From assembly GCA_001771055.1 (NCBI GenBank), contig MESS01000049.1, forward strand, positions 83,304 through 91,278: DNA of 7,975 nucleotides. Reading direction: 5' to 3'. The translations under genes were made by a program, and so were the position numbers. The notes beneath the pieces were generated by a model. The model had not been told where the DNA came from, did no database searches, and was given only the letters and a program-made list of their open reading frames with translations. Each line of letters opens with the position of its first letter. Within the stretch, counting starts at the first letter, position 1. This document shows positions 1 to 6,944 of this stretch, one piece after another. Source of the stretch: Caldithrix sp. RBG_13_44_9. GTDB taxonomy: Bacteria; Calditrichota; Calditrichia; RBG-13-44-9.

Positions 1-627
1 AGTGAAAATCAACCAGCAAAACTAGCTGCTTTTGAAGCTCATTATGATTCTAATAAGCCGGGAGACATATATTTACTCGGCTGGGTGGATAATCAAAATC
101 AGATAGTAAAAGCTGGCATCAAAATTCCCGGACTGCTGAGTTATCTGTTATTCTGGGATGCTACCAAACCATTAGTGGGACTGAATAGTTTCTCGCCGCA
201 GGACCGTCCACCAGTCAATCCGGTATTTCAGTCCTATCACTTGATGGTAACGATCGGGACTTTGTTGATCCTGATCAGTGTGACAACTGTTTTTTTCCTG
301 TGGAGGAAGAAACTTCTTTCTAAATCCTGGATGTTGAAAATATTGATTTTTTCAGTCCTCGGCCCCCAGATTGCCAATCAACTCGGCTGGTTTTCGGCAG
401 AAGTGGGTCGTCAACCCTGGATCGTTTATGGGCTGATGCGTACTTCAGATGGATTGTCCAAGACCGTTACAGCCGGCCAGATACTTTTTTCGTTAATTCT
501 ATTCACCCTGATTTATCTGCTCTTATTTGTTTTATTTATTTTTCTCCTTGATCAGAAAATCAAACACGGACCCGAGGATACTGGAGATATAGCTCCGACC
601 TACCAGCAGCAGCGTAAGGGAGATTAG
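1..627 (+). CDS. cydA: Cytochrome bd quinol oxidase subunit I, C-terminal part (5' end outside window)
   Basis: Membrane subunit that oxidises quinol and carries the haems of cytochrome bd, which reduces oxygen to water. The frame is open from base 1, so the start lies outside the window; the GTG at base 85 is internal. Codons 3-12 read NQPAKLAAFE and match the E. coli Q-loop stretch holding Lys252 and Glu257 (here codons 7 and 12), known to act in quinol oxidation. YHLMVTIG at codons 79-86 supplies the Met equivalent to E. coli Met393, a haem b558 ligand. GRQPW at codons 136-140 is the conserved block near the end. Lys-to-Met distance is 75 residues against 141 in E. coli, so this is a short Q-loop CydA. 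Three hydrophobic segments follow the Q-loop. The haem ligands of the N-terminal half cannot be checked. cydB follows after 76 bases. Confidence 0.95.
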   Translation, partial: SENQPAKLAAFEAHYDSNKPGDIYLLGWVDNQNQIVKAGIKIPGLLSYLLFWDATKPLVGLNSFSPQDRPPVNPVFQSYHLMVTIGTLLILISVTTVFFLWRKKLLSKSWMLKILIFSVLGPQIANQLGWFSAEVGRQPWIVYGLMRTSDGLSKTVTAGQILFSLILFTLIYLLLFVLFIFLLDQKIKHGPEDTGDIAPTYQQQRKGD

Positions 628-703
628 ACAGTATGCCACTGGGAGAGAAGTCTTAACTAAGCATTTTATCGAATTGGGTAAATTAAAGAGAAGGAAATAG
701 ATC

Positions 704-1732
704 ATGGAATTTACATTCGACCTTAATACCATCTGGTTTATGTTGATCGGGATACTCCTGGCTGGATATTCCATTCTGGATGGTTTTGATCTTGGCGTGG
801 GAGCCCTGCATCTGCTGACCAAGACCGATACTGAACGGCGGATCATACTGAATTCAATTGGTCCAGTTTGGGATGGCAATGAAGTCTGGCTGGTAACTGG
901 CGGTGGTGCATTATTTGCGGCATTCCCGCATGTTTATGCCACGGTTTTCTCAGGATTTTATACGGCTTTCATGCTTTTGCTAGTGGTTTTAATCTTTAGA
1001 GCCGTATCCATCGAATTCAGGAGTAAACGGGAAAATCAACGCTGGCGCCAGATGTGGGATGTGGCATTCAGCCAATCAAGTATTGTTATTGCTCTGCTGG
1101 CAGGTGTAGCCCTGGGAAATATTATCAATGGTGTCCCGATTGGTGCCGATAAAGAATTCTATGGCTCTTTTTGGAGTTTGTTGAATCCGTATGCTATCGG
1201 AGTGGGTATTACTACCATCGCCCTTTTTATGATGCATGGTTCAATTTATCTGGTCATGAAAACCGAAGGCAGGATGCATGATAAGGTTCGGGGATGGGTT
1301 AATAATGCCATTATTTTCTTCGTGATCTGCTATGTTTGCCTGACGATGGCTACCCTGATCTATCAGCCTCACATGACCCTTCATTTCAAGGATTTTCCCC
1401 TGGCTTTTGTGGTGGCTATCCTGAACATGCTGGCGATCGCCAATATCCCACGGGAGATCCATCATGGTAGGGATTTCCGGGCCTTTCTCTCATCCTGTGC
1501 CAGTATCCTGGCACTTATGGTGCTATTCGCCATTGGGATTTTTCCCAATCTGGTTATATCCAGTCCCAATCCTGAATACAGTTTAACCATTTACAATGCG
1601 GCATCTTCAGCAAAAACTCTAAAAATTATGCTGATCATAGCTATTATTGGAATACCTTTTGTCCTGGCCTATACCATCAGCATCTATTGGATCTTCCGGG
1701 GTAAAGTGAAGCTGGATGCCATGAGTTATTGA
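704..1732 (+). CDS. cydB: Cytochrome bd quinol oxidase subunit II
   Basis: Second integral membrane subunit of cytochrome bd, paired with CydA. The 342-residue length suits the shorter CydB types (E. coli CydB is 379). Motifs are DGFDLG at residues 26-31 and WDGNEVWL at 56-63; Asp29 and Asp57 align with the conserved E. coli pair Asp29/Asp58. GGGALFAAFPHVYA at 67-80 is also typical. About eight to nine hydrophobic segments are visible. The ATG is preceded by AAGGAAA with a 6-base spacer, a strong ribosome binding site. No cydX-like small gene follows, and no cydDC assembly genes are in the window. The photolyase gene begins 27 bases after the stop, suggesting one transcript. Confidence 0.96.
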   Translation: MEFTFDLNTIWFMLIGILLAGYSILDGFDLGVGALHLLTKTDTERRIILNSIGPVWDGNEVWLVTGGGALFAAFPHVYATVFSGFYTAFMLLLVVLIFRAVSIEFRSKRENQRWRQMWDVAFSQSSIVIALLAGVALGNIINGVPIGADKEFYGSFWSLLNPYAIGVGITTIALFMMHGSIYLVMKTEGRMHDKVRGWVNNAIIFFVICYVCLTMATLIYQPHMTLHFKDFPLAFVVAILNMLAIANIPREIHHGRDFRAFLSSCASILALMVLFAIGIFPNLVISSPNPEYSLTIYNAASSAKTLKIMLIIAIIGIPFVLAYTISIYWIFRGKVKLDAMSY

Positions 1733-1743
1733 TCCGGCGATAG

Positions 1744-1755
1744 GAACAACTGTTC
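1744..1755. promoter_or_regulatory. GAAC-N4-GTTC palindrome, possible LexA-type operator
   Basis: A perfect palindrome GAACAACTGTTC sits in the 27-base gap between cydB and the photolyase gene, ending 4 bases before the ATG. GAAC-N4-GTTC is the core of the Gram-positive type LexA (DinR) box, and the next gene repairs DNA. The inner bases AACT do not fully fit the Bacillus RNRY consensus, and no LexA gene is visible. The left arm overlaps AGGAA, the only candidate ribosome binding site, so it might instead be a small RNA hairpin affecting translation, or chance. Confidence 0.3.
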
Positions 1756-1759
1756 TGAC

Positions 1760-3073
1760 ATGAGTGAGAGATCTAAAATCTGTCTCTTCTGGTTCCGAAG
1801 AGATTTGAGGCTTGAGGATAATTCCGGCCTGTTCCAGGCTTTACGCGGCGGATTTCCAGTATTGCCGCTGTTTATTTTTGATACCTTAATTTTAAAGACC
1901 CTGAAGAATAAAGCAGACCAGCGAGTGCAATTTATTTATAATGAACTTGAGCAAATTCAAGACAGGTTATGCACTGCGGGAAGTTCTCTGCTCATTCAGA
2001 AAGGTGAACCGGTTGAGATATTCAAACAACTTATCAAAACCTGGGAAATTGAGGCGGTTTTTACCAACCATGATTATGAGCCTTATGCCCTGGCCAGAGA
2101 TGGACAGATTGACCAGATGTTAAAGTTACAGAATTTCCCCATTTATACCTTCAAAGACCAGGTAATTTTTGAGAAGAATGAAGTCGTAAAATCAGATGGA
2201 ACACCATATACAATTTTCACACCTTACAAGAATAAATGGCTGGATGCCTTTCACGGTAGAGATATTCCGACATTTCCCAGTGAAGATCACTTCTCCAATT
2301 TTATAAAAACAACCGAATTTACTTTTCCCACAATTGAGGAAATCGGATTCAGGAAAAATGACCAGCTTTTTCCCTCAAAAAAGATCGATCTGGAAATTAT
2401 TAAAAACTATGATCGTACCCGTGATTATCCTGGAATTCATGGCACCACCCGTTTAGGCAGTCATTTACGGTTTGGAACAGTGAGCATTCGCAAACTGGTA
2501 CAAATAGCCCGGGAGTTGAATTCAACATTTCTGAATGAGCTGATCTGGCGTGAATTTTTCATGATGATCCTGCATCATTTTCCGAAAGTGGTGGAACAGC
2601 CCTTCAAACAGGGATATGAAAATATCCAATGGATGAATAATGATGACCATTTTCAAAGATGGTGTGAAGGTAAAACCGGTTACCCGATCGTTGACGCCGG
2701 AATGCGGGAATTGAATACCACCGGTTTCATGCATAATCGGGTGCGAATGATCACTGCCAGTTTTCTGGCCAAACAATTATTAATCGACTGGAGATGGGGA
2801 GAGCAATATTTTGCAGAGAAACTACTGGATTTCGAACTCTCTTCCAATAATGGTAATTGGCAATGGGCAGCTGGCTGCGGCTGCGATGCTGCTCCCTATT
2901 TTCGAGTTTTTAATCCGGTTATTCAGACCAAAAAATTTGATCCGGAACAAAAATATATTAAAAAATGGGTGCCAGAATATCAGGATGATGCTTACCCAAA
3001 ACCGATCATTGAACATACATTTGCCCGGGAGCGGGCCATAACTGTTTATTCGAAAGCATTGAGGAATACTTAA
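1760..3073 (+). CDS. phrB: Deoxyribodipyrimidine photolyase (class I CPD type)
   Basis: Flavoenzyme that uses blue light to split cyclobutane pyrimidine dimers in DNA; cytosolic. Its 437 residues are slightly shorter than E. coli PhrB (472). The N-terminal antenna domain starts with FWFRRDLRLEDN (10-21), and DYEPYA (105-110) lies where E. coli Glu109 contacts folate. The C-terminal FAD domain carries NELIWREF (259-266), with Glu260 and Trp263 matching substrate-contact residues, then EGKTGYPIVDAGMREL (303-318) and MHNRVRMITASFLAK (324-338). The electron-transfer tryptophans are W291, W344 and W367, spaced 53 and 23 apart exactly as W306/W359/W382 in E. coli. Asn363 matches Asn378 near flavin N5, which favours a photolyase over a plant-type cryptochrome. 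ATG is chosen because AGGAA lies about 14 bases upstream, a rather long spacing. Product is well supported; the precise lesion (CPD or 6-4) is inferred from these residues. Confidence 0.93.
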   Translation: MSERSKICLFWFRRDLRLEDNSGLFQALRGGFPVLPLFIFDTLILKTLKNKADQRVQFIYNELEQIQDRLCTAGSSLLIQKGEPVEIFKQLIKTWEIEAVFTNHDYEPYALARDGQIDQMLKLQNFPIYTFKDQVIFEKNEVVKSDGTPYTIFTPYKNKWLDAFHGRDIPTFPSEDHFSNFIKTTEFTFPTIEEIGFRKNDQLFPSKKIDLEIIKNYDRTRDYPGIHGTTRLGSHLRFGTVSIRKLVQIARELNSTFLNELIWREFFMMILHHFPKVVEQPFKQGYENIQWMNNDDHFQRWCEGKTGYPIVDAGMRELNTTGFMHNRVRMITASFLAKQLLIDWRWGEQYFAEKLLDFELSSNNGNWQWAAGCGCDAAPYFRVFNPVIQTKKFDPEQKYIKKWVPEYQDDAYPKPIIEHTFARERAITVYSKALRNT

Positions 3074-3158
3074 TTCAGTATATCTGAAAGTGTTTGGAAA
3101 AAAAAGGTGATTTATCGCGGTTTATCTGATTTGGCAATAACCACCTCGTCCGAAATCT
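3074..3158. other. Convergent intergenic gap between phrB and the kinase remnant
   Basis: The gap holds a short inverted repeat TTCAG-TATAT-CTGAA (3074-3088) directly after the phrB stop, and a run of eight A (3098-3105), which is T8 in the minus-strand transcript of the kinase. Neither makes a convincing intrinsic terminator: the first has only a 5-base stem and no T-run, and the T-run has no stem before it. Confidence 0.4.
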
Positions 3159-3178
3159 TCAAAAAGTAAGTTTGAAGA
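3156..3178 (-). terminator. Weak hairpin over the kinase stop codon
   Basis: TCTTCAAA and TTTGAAGA form a perfect 8-base stem with a 7-base loop, overlapping the last codons and stop of the minus-strand kinase remnant. In the minus-strand transcript it is followed only by TTTCGG, not a full T-run, and the stem is AT-rich. It may be a weak terminator or simply coding sequence that pairs by chance. Confidence 0.25.
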
Positions 3179-3704
3179 CAGTACCGGCATCAGGTCTGGA
3201 AATAAACGAGATATTTCCTTTATGCAGACGCATGATTTGTTTGGCTAGACTCAAGCCAATGCCTGAACCGCCTTTTTTAGTGGTATAAAACGGGATGAAA
3301 ATCTTATCCTGGGCCTCTTCGCTGATTCCAGGTCCATTGTCCCTCACTTGAATCACCACTCTGCCCCGTGGATCCAATGATGCTGAGAGATCAATATTCG
3401 GTTTCGGAAAATTTTCCAGCGCTTCCATGGCATTCTTGAGAAGATTGATAAGGATCTGTTCGACCAGTTTGGGATCGGCTGTTAATTCCAGGCTTTCCGG
3501 GATGGTCTCAATATTAAAAATTATACTTTTCTGCCGGAAGGAATCCGCCATCAACTGCTCCAGGGAAAGAAAAAGTTCACGCAATTTAAAAATCTGAAAA
3601 TCAGGCTTGAGTATGCGGGTAAGGCTACGATAGGCCTGTACAAAATGGAGCAAGCCATCACTTCGTTTCTGGATGGTCTGGATGGCACTGTTAATGTCAG
3701 CCAG
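3159..3704 (-). CDS. Histidine kinase, 5'-truncated remnant (NtrY-like, ATPase domain only)
   Basis: C-terminal part of a two-component sensor kinase. It shows the second helix of the dimerisation domain (INSAIQTIQKRS, then HFVQAYRSLTRI) followed by a complete HATPase_c domain: N-box ILINLLKNAMEAL with the Mg-binding Asn, G1 box DNGPGI, F-box FIPFYTTK and G2 box GGSGIGLSLAKQ. The sensor region and the H-box with the phosphoacceptor His are missing. Counting a TTG at 3653 as start gives 164 residues, but kinase-like sequence continues upstream of it to about 3700. The frame then runs into sequence antisense to the permease with no ATG or GTG before a stop at 3792-3794. As it stands it could bind ATP but not phosphorylate itself in the normal way, so it is probably a broken gene. 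The partner response regulator is not in the window. The family assignment is firm; which kinase it was is unknown. Confidence 0.85.
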   Translation of the reverse strand: MADINSAIQTIQKRSDGLLHFVQAYRSLTRILKPDFQIFKLRELFLSLEQLMADSFRQKSIIFNIETIPESLELTADPKLVEQILINLLKNAMEALENFPKPNIDLSASLDPRGRVVIQVRDNGPGISEEAQDKIFIPFYTTKKGGSGIGLSLAKQIMRLHKGNISFISRPDAGTVFKLTF

Positions 3705-5027
3705 ATTACCCGCATTCCGGCAGAAATCAGGATCAGGGATCAGGCCTGGTTCTGGATCATGGTACCCTCTCTCCTGCTGATAGGAATAATTTTATCCGGA
3801 CTTTATCCGGTAGCGGTGATGTCCTCCTTCCGGCCGCAAACAGTTTTGCGGGGAAAATTGGGAGAAGGCCGTCACCGTCTGATTCTGCGTCGCAGTATGG
3901 TGATCTTTCAATTTGCCATGTCACTGCTTCTACTGGCCGGTACTTTGACCATCTATCGCCAGATTGCTTTTATGCGCCAGCAGGATCTGGGATTTGACAA
4001 GGAACAGATTGTGGTAATCCGAACGCCCCGGGTGAGAGATAATAATCCGATTTTAAAATTTAAAGGATTCCGGGAAATACTGCTGAACAGCGGAGATGTC
4101 AAAAATGTATGTCACCTAACGGAAGTGCCGGGACGTCAGATTTTATGGGATGCCGGTGCTATTCTCAGGACAGGTGAGGATCCCAGCAAGGGTAAAGATT
4201 ATCAGATCGTCGGTGTAGATTATCATTTCGCAGAAGTGTTTGACCTGAAATTCATCGCCGGCAGAAACTTTTCTCAGGAATTTTCCACCAACCAGAGTGC
4301 TCTGCTGTTGAATGAGACTGCCGTAAAACAGCTCGGTTTCGATAAGGCCCAGAGTGCCGTCGGACAACAGGTGGATTACTGGGGAGATATTTACACCGTC
4401 ATCGGGGTATTACAAAATTATCACCAGCAAAGCCCTAAGGCAGAATTTGAACCGCATATCTACCGCCTTCTGCCTACCGGTCGAGATGTCAGGGGTGTCT
4501 TTCCGATAAAACTGAATACCTCCGATATCCGCAATACCATCCAGCTGATTCGGAAACGTTACCAGGAATTCTTCCCCGGCAATCCATTCGATTATTTTTT
4601 CCTGGATGAATATTTCAATCAGCAGTATCAGGCGGATGAATTATTTGGAAAAGTGTTTCTGATGTTTTCCTTATTGGCATTGTTCATTACCAGTCTGGGT
4701 ATTTTCGGATTGGCCTCTTTTACCGTTACTCAGCGGACTAAAGAAATTGGTATCCGTAAGGCATTGGGAGCCAGCATTAACCAGATTCTGGTGCTTTTTA
4801 TCAGGGATATTCTTCAGCTCATCCTGCTCGCCTTCCTCATTGTTATCCCGGTGCTTCTTTTTGGTTTGCGTGAATGGCTGAGTTCATTCGCCCGTCGCAT
4901 ACCCCTGCAGGCTGATCTTTTTATTCTGCCGCTCCTGATACTAATCACTATTACTTTATCGACCATTGGCTACCAGATAATCAAAGCCTCATTGACCAAT
5001 CCGGTAGAGGTACTGAGATATGAATAA
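3645..5027 (+). CDS. MacB/FtsX-type ABC transporter permease, N-terminal half missing
   Basis: Inner-membrane permease of the large family of putative export-type ABC systems. Family members of this form are about 800 residues with two FtsX halves; only about 460 are present. With the ATG at 3645 as residue 1, recognisable permease sequence starts near residue 34 (AWFWIMVPSLLL) with the last transmembrane helix of the first half, then SGLYPVAVMSSFRPQTVLRG. Next come a helix at 84-104, a MacB-like periplasmic domain (about 110-310) and three C-terminal helices (about 335-360, 383-407, 424-445). RTKEIGIRKALGAS (364-377) is the conserved stretch facing the ATPase, and the protein ends NPVEVLRYE, usual for the family. 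The first ~33 residues are antisense to kinase coding sequence and look unlike the family, so the ATG at 3645 is unlikely to be a natural start; there is no good ribosome binding site. Met39 (3759) is another in-frame start. Probably a broken gene, or an assembly join. Confidence 0.88.
   Translation: MEQAITSFLDGLDGTVNVSQITRIPAEIRIRDQAWFWIMVPSLLLIGIILSGLYPVAVMSSFRPQTVLRGKLGEGRHRLILRRSMVIFQFAMSLLLLAGTLTIYRQIAFMRQQDLGFDKEQIVVIRTPRVRDNNPILKFKGFREILLNSGDVKNVCHLTEVPGRQILWDAGAILRTGEDPSKGKDYQIVGVDYHFAEVFDLKFIAGRNFSQEFSTNQSALLLNETAVKQLGFDKAQSAVGQQVDYWGDIYTVIGVLQNYHQQSPKAEFEPHIYRLLPTGRDVRGVFPIKLNTSDIRNTIQLIRKRYQEFFPGNPFDYFFLDEYFNQQYQADELFGKVFLMFSLLALFITSLGIFGLASFTVTQRTKEIGIRKALGASINQILVLFIRDILQLILLAFLIVIPVLLFGLREWLSSFARRIPLQADLFILPLLILITITLSTIGYQIIKASLTNPVEVLRYE
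3700..3745. other. Junction joining two 5'-truncated divergent genes
   Basis: Minus-strand kinase sequence reads well down to about 3700, while plus-strand permease sequence becomes recognisable from about 3740. Both genes should extend several hundred bases past this point and neither does. There is no intergenic spacer, promoter, insertion sequence or transposon end between them. The exact breakpoint cannot be fixed by eye. A deletion of the two 5' halves plus anything between them, a recombination event, or a wrong assembly join would each produce this picture. Confidence 0.75.
3726..3744 (+). repeat. Three copies of ATCAGG at the junction
   Basis: ATCAGG occurs at 3726-3731, 3732-3737 and 3739-3744, the last offset by one G; seen another way, GGATCAG is repeated twice in direct tandem (3730-3743). 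The repeat lies within the interval where the kinase and permease fragments meet, so it is a candidate for the short homology or slippage that made the join. Confidence 0.7.
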
Positions 5028-5100
5028 ATGAAATTCTTAAGTCACCCACAAATGAATAACTTTTAATAAAGTATGACTAGAGAAAGAAAAGGGCAGGCGG

Positions 5101-5772
5101 ATGATCAGATTGAATAATATTTTCCGGTACTATACTAATAAATTTATCAAAACTTATGTATTGCAAGACATCAATCTTTGGATTAAGGCAGGAGAATTTG
5201 TCACCATCATGGGACCTTCCGGTGCCGGGAAATCCACCCTGCTATACATCCTGGGCATGCTGGATGAACCCAACCAGGGTGAGTATTTTTTTCAGGGAGA
5301 AGCCGTTCATACCTTCAATGAGAAGCAGCGAACAGAATTGCACAAACATCAGATCGGTTTTGTCTTTCAACAATATCATCTAATTGATGAGATGACGGTT
5401 TATGAAAATATTGAAACGCCCCTGTTGTATCAAAAGATCAAAAGTGCCGAACGGAAAGGATTAGTGGCAGACATGCTGGACCGCTTCAACATTGTGGCAA
5501 AAAAAGATCTATTTCCCTCTCAGCTCTCCGGCGGGCAGCAGCAATTGGTTGGAATTGCCCGGGGAATCATTGGCCGTCCCAGCCTGCTGCTGGCCGATGA
5601 GCCTACCGGGAATCTTAATTCGGAACAGGGAAAAGAGATCATGGAACTTTTCAAGAAACTCAACCAGAACGGAACAACTATCATCCAGGTAACCCATTCT
5701 GAAGAGAAGGCAGCTTATGGAAATCGCACCATCCATCTGCTGGATGGCTGCATTGTAAAAATAAAAGCATGA
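5101..5772 (+). CDS. ABC transporter ATP-binding protein (MacB/LolD-type)
   Basis: Cytoplasmic ATPase that should power a FtsX/MacB-type permease, most likely the one encoded 73 bases upstream. At 223 residues it has the full set of motifs: Walker A GPSGAGKST (38-46), Q-loop FVFQQ (87-91), signature LSGGQ (142-146), Walker B LLLADE (162-167) and switch His199 (VTHSEE). It is therefore complete even though its partner is truncated. Two positions differ from the commonest LolD/MacB form: the signature is followed by QQL where QQR is usual, and the D-loop reads GNLNS where GNLDS is usual. Both may be traits of this subgroup. The ATG has only a weak upstream purine stretch (GGGCAGGCGG). The transported substrate is unknown; the family covers lipoprotein release, peptides, drugs and stress-related export. 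Confidence 0.93.
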   Translation: MIRLNNIFRYYTNKFIKTYVLQDINLWIKAGEFVTIMGPSGAGKSTLLYILGMLDEPNQGEYFFQGEAVHTFNEKQRTELHKHQIGFVFQQYHLIDEMTVYENIETPLLYQKIKSAERKGLVADMLDRFNIVAKKDLFPSQLSGGQQQLVGIARGIIGRPSLLLADEPTGNLNSEQGKEIMELFKKLNQNGTTIIQVTHSEEKAAYGNRTIHLLDGCIVKIKA

Positions 5773-5942
5773 CGGGTGGCGGGGGGAATAACTGAGAATA
5801 ATCATCTTTAAACAAAATAATTTGGTCTGTAAAATTCTTACATCATAAAAACCAGCTTATTGATAAATCAATGAATTACCGCAGTAAAATTTAACTTTAG
5901 AAATATCCTCATGGGGCATTTTCAACAGTATCCAAATGATAG
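5773..5942. other. Convergent gap between the ABC ATPase and DUF362 genes
   Basis: A 170-base AT-rich gap where two transcription units meet. The only inverted repeat noticed is ATTGAT-AA-ATCAAT (5859-5872), too short and AT-rich to call a terminator. I see no gene in it. Confidence 0.5.
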
Positions 5943-6944
5943 TTATCCATTGGCAAGGATCGCGGTTAATCTTTCGGCATATAAATGACTGGGCTCATCG
6001 TCAGTGACAAATTGAATCTGGTCTGCCTGCCTGATACCCAGGTTCAATTGGGTGGCACGTTTGATCTGTTCAATATTGAAGATTTTTCCTCCCACTGCAG
6101 TGGATCCTAAATCTTTCAAAATGGCGGAGCCCACTGCATCGATGGCAATACGGTCTGTTCCTGCCAGCATCACGTTTCCATCGGCCAGTGTCCCGGAACT
6201 TGGCCCCCCGCTGATGAAGGTCTTCACTCCATCCATGACAATCAGCTGGGGTTGATAACTTAAATTGATCTCGGCAATCATACTATTCATGCGGGCTGAT
6301 CGATGAAGTTCATTCATATGCAGATACGGAAGAATTCCCACGCTCAATTTAAGTGACATGGTAATTACTCCCACAAAATGCGTTTTCAGACAGCAGGTGG
6401 AAACAATATATTCGGCATCACTGACGGTCCGCGGCAAACGGAATCCATTACCCCAGTGGAGGTCATCCCGGTTAAAAATTGTATAATCATCGGTATCCAG
6501 GTTTTTGATAGCAAATCCCAATTCACTTGCCATCACATCAATCCCTTTCTGCCGGATCACTTCATCAAAGACATGATTGGATCTCTCGGCCAGGGTGATA
6601 CTGCTGGCGCCCCGGTTCTGAATTTCCAGAATTAATTGGCGCAGGGTATCATTGTGGGTAGAAGCCGGCGGCGGATCCTCGGTATTAAAATTCGGTTTTA
6701 GTACCACCCTTTTCCCCTGCATCGAAGGAAATTCTAATAGCTGAAGAACTTTTTGCACTCCCTGGATCCGGTCACTGGTTTTAAAGAGTGCGACTTTGGT
6801 GGGAGTCAAAGGGCCGAAATCAGTTGGATCCCCCTCACCGATGGCAGTTAAATCCTTGGAACAACCATAAAGAAAAGCTATGCTGCCGGCGGTCAGGTTT
6901 CTAATAAATTGACGACGGCCAAATTTTGCTTTAAAAAGATCCAT
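5943..6944 (-). CDS. DUF362 domain protein with Tat signal and possible lipobox
   Basis: Exported protein of the DUF362 family, whose biochemical role is not established. The N-terminus has a twin-arginine motif GRRQFIRN (9-16), a short hydrophobic stretch, and Cys28 in FLYGC, so it could be a Tat-exported lipoprotein; Tyr at lipobox position -2 is unusual. DUF362 landmarks in order: RVVLKPNFN (79-87), CLKTHFVGVITMSLKLSVG (185-203), VMDGVKTFISGGP (236-248), AIDAVGSAIL (267-276) and RATQLNLG (296-303). Many DUF362 proteins carry ferredoxin-like CxxCxxC clusters; this one has none, its only other cysteines being the pair Cys184-Cys185. The 333-residue length fits a single domain plus signal. 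The ATG lies about ten bases after GGGGGA on the minus strand; the ATG overlapping that site is out of frame. It is transcribed alone, away from the acyltransferase-like gene. The family is well supported; the function is not. Confidence 0.88.
   Translation of the reverse strand: MDLFKAKFGRRQFIRNLTAGSIAFLYGCSKDLTAIGEGDPTDFGPLTPTKVALFKTSDRIQGVQKVLQLLEFPSMQGKRVVLKPNFNTEDPPPASTHNDTLRQLILEIQNRGASSITLAERSNHVFDEVIRQKGIDVMASELGFAIKNLDTDDYTIFNRDDLHWGNGFRLPRTVSDAEYIVSTCCLKTHFVGVITMSLKLSVGILPYLHMNELHRSARMNSMIAEINLSYQPQLIVMDGVKTFISGGPSSGTLADGNVMLAGTDRIAIDAVGSAILKDLGSTAVGGKIFNIEQIKRATQLNLGIRQADQIQFVTDDEPSHLYAERLTAILANG

Noticed and set aside
532..879. Minus-strand open frame across the cydA-cydB boundary
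   Set aside because: It is antisense to two clear cyd genes, shows no family features and has no sensible ribosome binding site.
3074..3088. TTCAG-TATAT-CTGAA after phrB as a terminator
   Set aside because: A 5-base stem not followed by a T-run on the plus strand is not enough for an intrinsic terminator.
5509..5805. Minus-strand open frame inside the ABC ATPase gene
   Set aside because: It is the reverse of the conserved signature and Walker B region, whose coding strand is certain.
5859..5872. ATTGAT-AA-ATCAAT palindrome in the convergent gap, as a terminator
   Set aside because: The stem is 6 bases and AT-rich with a 2-base loop and no adjoining T-run, too weak to call.
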